Part shown: positions 31,594 to 33,620 of the stretch, in pieces
Layout of the letters: every line of letters begins with the position of its first letter
How positions within the stretch are numbered: the stretch's first letter is position 1
DNA from: Candidatus Acidiferrales bacterium
GTDB taxonomy: Bacteria > Acidobacteriota > Terriglobia > Acidiferrales > UBA7541
Length of the DNA stretch: 33,620 nt
Direction: 5' to 3'
Assembly: GCA_030038275.1 (NCBI GenBank)
Contig: JASHPG010000187.1
Location: 1 to 33,620, forward strand
Made by a program: the position numbers and the translations under genes
The notes under the pieces: generated by a model
What the model was told of the DNA's origin: nothing
Databases searched by the model: none
Seen by the model: only the letters and a program-made list of their open reading frames with translations

Positions 31594-33620
31594 ATGCTGC
31601 GATTCGATAAATTTACGGTGAAGGCGCAGGAGGCTCTTCAAGCCGCCCAGGAAACCGCCGCGCGTTCCGGGCAGCAGATGATTGAGCCTTTGCACCTGCT
31701 GTCGGCGCTGATTGCCCAGGGCGACGGTGTGGTGCGTCCGCTGCTCGAAAAGCTGGGCGCGCCGGTAGCGCCACTGAGCGCCGAAATCGAAAAGCAGATC
31801 GATCGTTTGCCGAAAGTTTCGGGCGTTTCGGAGCAGTCGCTTGGGCGCGCTGCGAATGACGCGCTGGAGCGAGCCTTCGACGAAGCGCAGCGCCTGAAGG
31901 ACGAGTACGTTTCGACCGAGCACATCCTGCTCGGCATCGCTTCCGCGGATAAAGATCCTGCTGGGCAGATTCTGGCGCGGCACGGCGCGAGTCACGATGC
32001 GATCCTCCAGGCGATGACCAGCATTCGCGGCAGCCACCGCGTCACTTCTCAAAATCCTGAAGCCACTTATCGCGCAATCGACCAGTACGCGCGCGACCTA
32101 ACCGAGTTGGCGCGGCGCGGCAAGCTTGACCCGGTGATTGGCCGCGATGAAGAAATTCGCCGCGTGATGCAAATTCTAGCGCGGCGCACGAAAAATAATC
32201 CTGTGCTGATCGGCGAGCCCGGCGTGGGCAAGACCGCCATCGTGGAAGGTCTGGCACAGCGAATCGTCGCCGGCGACGTCCCCGAGGTCTTGAAGCCGAA
32301 GCGCATTATAGCGCTCGATTTGGCTGCGCTGGTGGCGGGGGCGAAATACCGCGGTGAATTCGAGGACCGCCTGAAGGCGCTGCTCAAGGAAGTGAGCGAA
32401 TCCGAAGGCCAGATCATTCTTTTCATCGACGAACTGCACACGCTCGTGGGTGCCGGAGCCGCCGAAGGCTCGATGGACGCCTCCAACATGCTCAAGCCCG
32501 CGCTGGCGCGAGGCGAGCTGCGAGCGATCGGCGCCACCACGCTCAACGAATATCGCAAGTACATCGAAAAGGATCCCGCTCTCGAGCGCCGCTTCCAGCC
32601 GGTAACGATCGGCGAGCCCTCGGTGGAAGACACCATCGCCATCCTGCGCGGCCTGAAGGAACGTTACGAAGTGCATCACGGCGTGCGCATTAAAGATGCG
32701 GCGATCGTCGCCGCCGCGTTGCTCTCGCAACGCTACATCACCGACCGTTTCCTCCCCGACAAAGCCATCGACCTGGTCGATGAAGCTGCCGCCGGCCTGC
32801 GAATGGAAATCGATTCGCTGCCCACGGAAATCGACGAAATCGAACGCCGCGTCATGCAGCTCGAAATCGAGCGCCAGGCTCTGCGCAAGGAGTCGGACGC
32901 GCATTCCCGCGAGCGCCTTGCGGAAATCGAAAAGGAGCTGAGCACGCTTCGCGAACAGTCCAACAGCCTGAAGGCGCGCTGGCAAACCGAAAAAGACGCC
33001 ATCGGACGCATCCGTAAGCAAAAAGAGGAAATCGACCGCCTCAAAGGCGAAGAGCAGCGCTACGAGCGCGTCGGCGACCTCTCGCGCGTCGCCGAAATCC
33101 GCTACGGTAAGCTCAGCGCCGCCGAAAAAGCGCTGAAAGCCGCGCAAGATAAACTCGCCGAACTCCAAAAAGACAGCTCGATACTGAAAGAAGAAGTCGG
33201 CGAGGAAGAAATCGCCAAAATCGTCAGCAAATGGACGGGAATCCCGGTTGGCCGTTTGCTCGAAGGCGAAATCGAAAAGCTCGTTCGTATGGAGGAGCGC
33301 CTGCGCCTGCGAGTAGTTGGCCAGGACCCGGCTCTTGCGACCGTGGCGAACGCTATTCGCCGCAGCCGTTCGGGGTTGGCCGATCCGCATCGGCCGATTG
33401 GATCGTTCCTGTTCATGGGACCGACCGGCGTGGGCAAGACCGAACTCGCTCGCGCGCTGGCCGAATTTCTCTTTGACGATGAACGCGCCATCATCCGTCT
33501 GGACATGTCCGAGTACATGGAGAAGCATTCGGTGGCGCGCATGATCGGCGCGCCGCCGGGATACGTGGGCTATGAAGAGGGCGGCCAATTGACGGAACAG
33601 GTGCGCCGCCGCCCGTATTC
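31594..33620 (+). CDS. clpB: ATP-dependent disaggregase ClpB (3' end off window)
   Basis: 675 residues are visible and the frame is open to the right edge; the family is about 860 residues, so the end of the second ATPase domain is missing. Residues 1-150 are the Clp N-domain ([20 protein letters not shown]). The first AAA+ module has Walker A GEPGVGKT (~207-214), [16 protein letters not shown] and [14 protein letters not shown]. Residues ~410-530 are the Glu/Lys-rich coiled-coil M-domain that binds DnaK and distinguishes ClpB from ClpA. The second AAA+ module has GPTGVGKT (609-616) and [10 protein letters not shown]. It rescues aggregated proteins with DnaK. The start at ATG 31594 (MLRFDKF) matches family N-termini; its ribosome site is weak. 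Confidence 0.97.
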   Translation, partial: MLRFDKFTVKAQEALQAAQETAARSGQQMIEPLHLLSALIAQGDGVVRPLLEKLGAPVAPLSAEIEKQIDRLPKVSGVSEQSLGRAANDALERAFDEAQRLKDEYVSTEHILLGIASADKDPAGQILARHGASHDAILQAMTSIRGSHRVTSQNPEATYRAIDQYARDLTELARRGKLDPVIGRDEEIRRVMQILARRTKNNPVLIGEPGVGKTAIVEGLAQRIVAGDVPEVLKPKRIIALDLAALVAGAKYRGEFEDRLKALLKEVSESEGQIILFIDELHTLVGAGAAEGSMDASNMLKPALARGELRAIGATTLNEYRKYIEKDPALERRFQPVTIGEPSVEDTIAILRGLKERYEVHHGVRIKDAAIVAAALLSQRYITDRFLPDKAIDLVDEAAAGLRMEIDSLPTEIDEIERRVMQLEIERQALRKESDAHSRERLAEIEKELSTLREQSNSLKARWQTEKDAIGRIRKQKEEIDRLKGEEQRYERVGDLSRVAEIRYGKLSAAEKALKAAQDKLAELQKDSSILKEEVGEEEIAKIVSKWTGIPVGRLLEGEIEKLVRMEERLRLRVVGQDPALATVANAIRRSRSGLADPHRPIGSFLFMGPTGVGKTELARALAEFLFDDERAIIRLDMSEYMEKHSVARMIGAPPGYVGYEEGGQLTEQVRRRPY

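Noticed and set aside
32176-33588. 470-codon minus-strand open frame opposite clpB
   Set aside because: Long, but entirely antisense to a complete-looking ClpB; GC-rich genes often leave such open antisense frames. The translated text has no known motif.
1-33620. tRNA, rRNA, CRISPR arrays, insertion sequences and attachment sites
   Set aside because: Looked for by reading both strands; no repeat-spacer pattern, transposase, integrase or structural RNA was recognised.

Overview
The window is bacterial, moderately GC-rich, and almost entirely coding on the + strand. Gene content (a large surface-glycan locus rich in glycosyltransferase/methyltransferase fusions, an Ig-domain aryl-sulfotransferase-like lipoprotein, and an hsp20-clpB pair) suggests an Acidobacteriota-type Gram-negative. 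That placement is inferred from gene style only; no rRNA or other phylogenetic marker is present.

Layout. (1) 1-1358, minus strand: the N-terminal 452 residues of a lipoprotein with an Ig-like domain, a fibronectin-like domain and an aryl-sulfotransferase-like propeller, cut by the left edge. (2) 1359-1656: divergent intergenic region. (3) 1657-29573: about 28 kb of co-directional genes forming one polysaccharide locus. In order: GT2-methyltransferase fusion, GT-C-type membrane protein, ABC exporter permease and ATPase (Wzm/Wzt with a C-terminal cargo domain), GT2, GT2-FkbM methyltransferase fusion, GT4, NodU-type carbamoyltransferase, double GT4, FkbM methyltransferase, O-antigen ligase/polymerase-like membrane protein, class I methyltransferase, three GT4 enzymes, AsnB-type amidotransferase, second NodU-type carbamoyltransferase, WcaI-like GT4, NAD-dependent sugar epimerase, and a WecA/MraY-like polyprenyl-phosphate sugar-1-phosphate transferase. 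Many junctions are ATGA or GTGA overlaps, so long stretches are probably translationally coupled. (4) 29726-30910: RlmI-like rRNA methyltransferase. (5) 30911-33620: a good sigma70-type promoter, then hsp20 and clpB (cut by the right edge).

How the genes fit together (inference). The WecA-like enzyme would load the first sugar phosphate on undecaprenyl phosphate. The GT2/GT4 enzymes would extend the chain. Two carbamoyltransferases, up to four methyltransferase domains and the AsnB-type enzyme would decorate it with carbamoyl, methyl and possibly amide groups. Wzm/Wzt would export it, and the ligase-like protein could transfer or polymerise it. No Wzx flippase, Wzz or Wza is visible, and only one nucleotide-sugar enzyme, so precursors must come from elsewhere. 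The most unusual single observations are an epimerase whose only well-placed start codon is ATC, a double GT4 whose first half lacks the EX7E pair, and a palindrome that fills the spacer of the hsp20 promoter.
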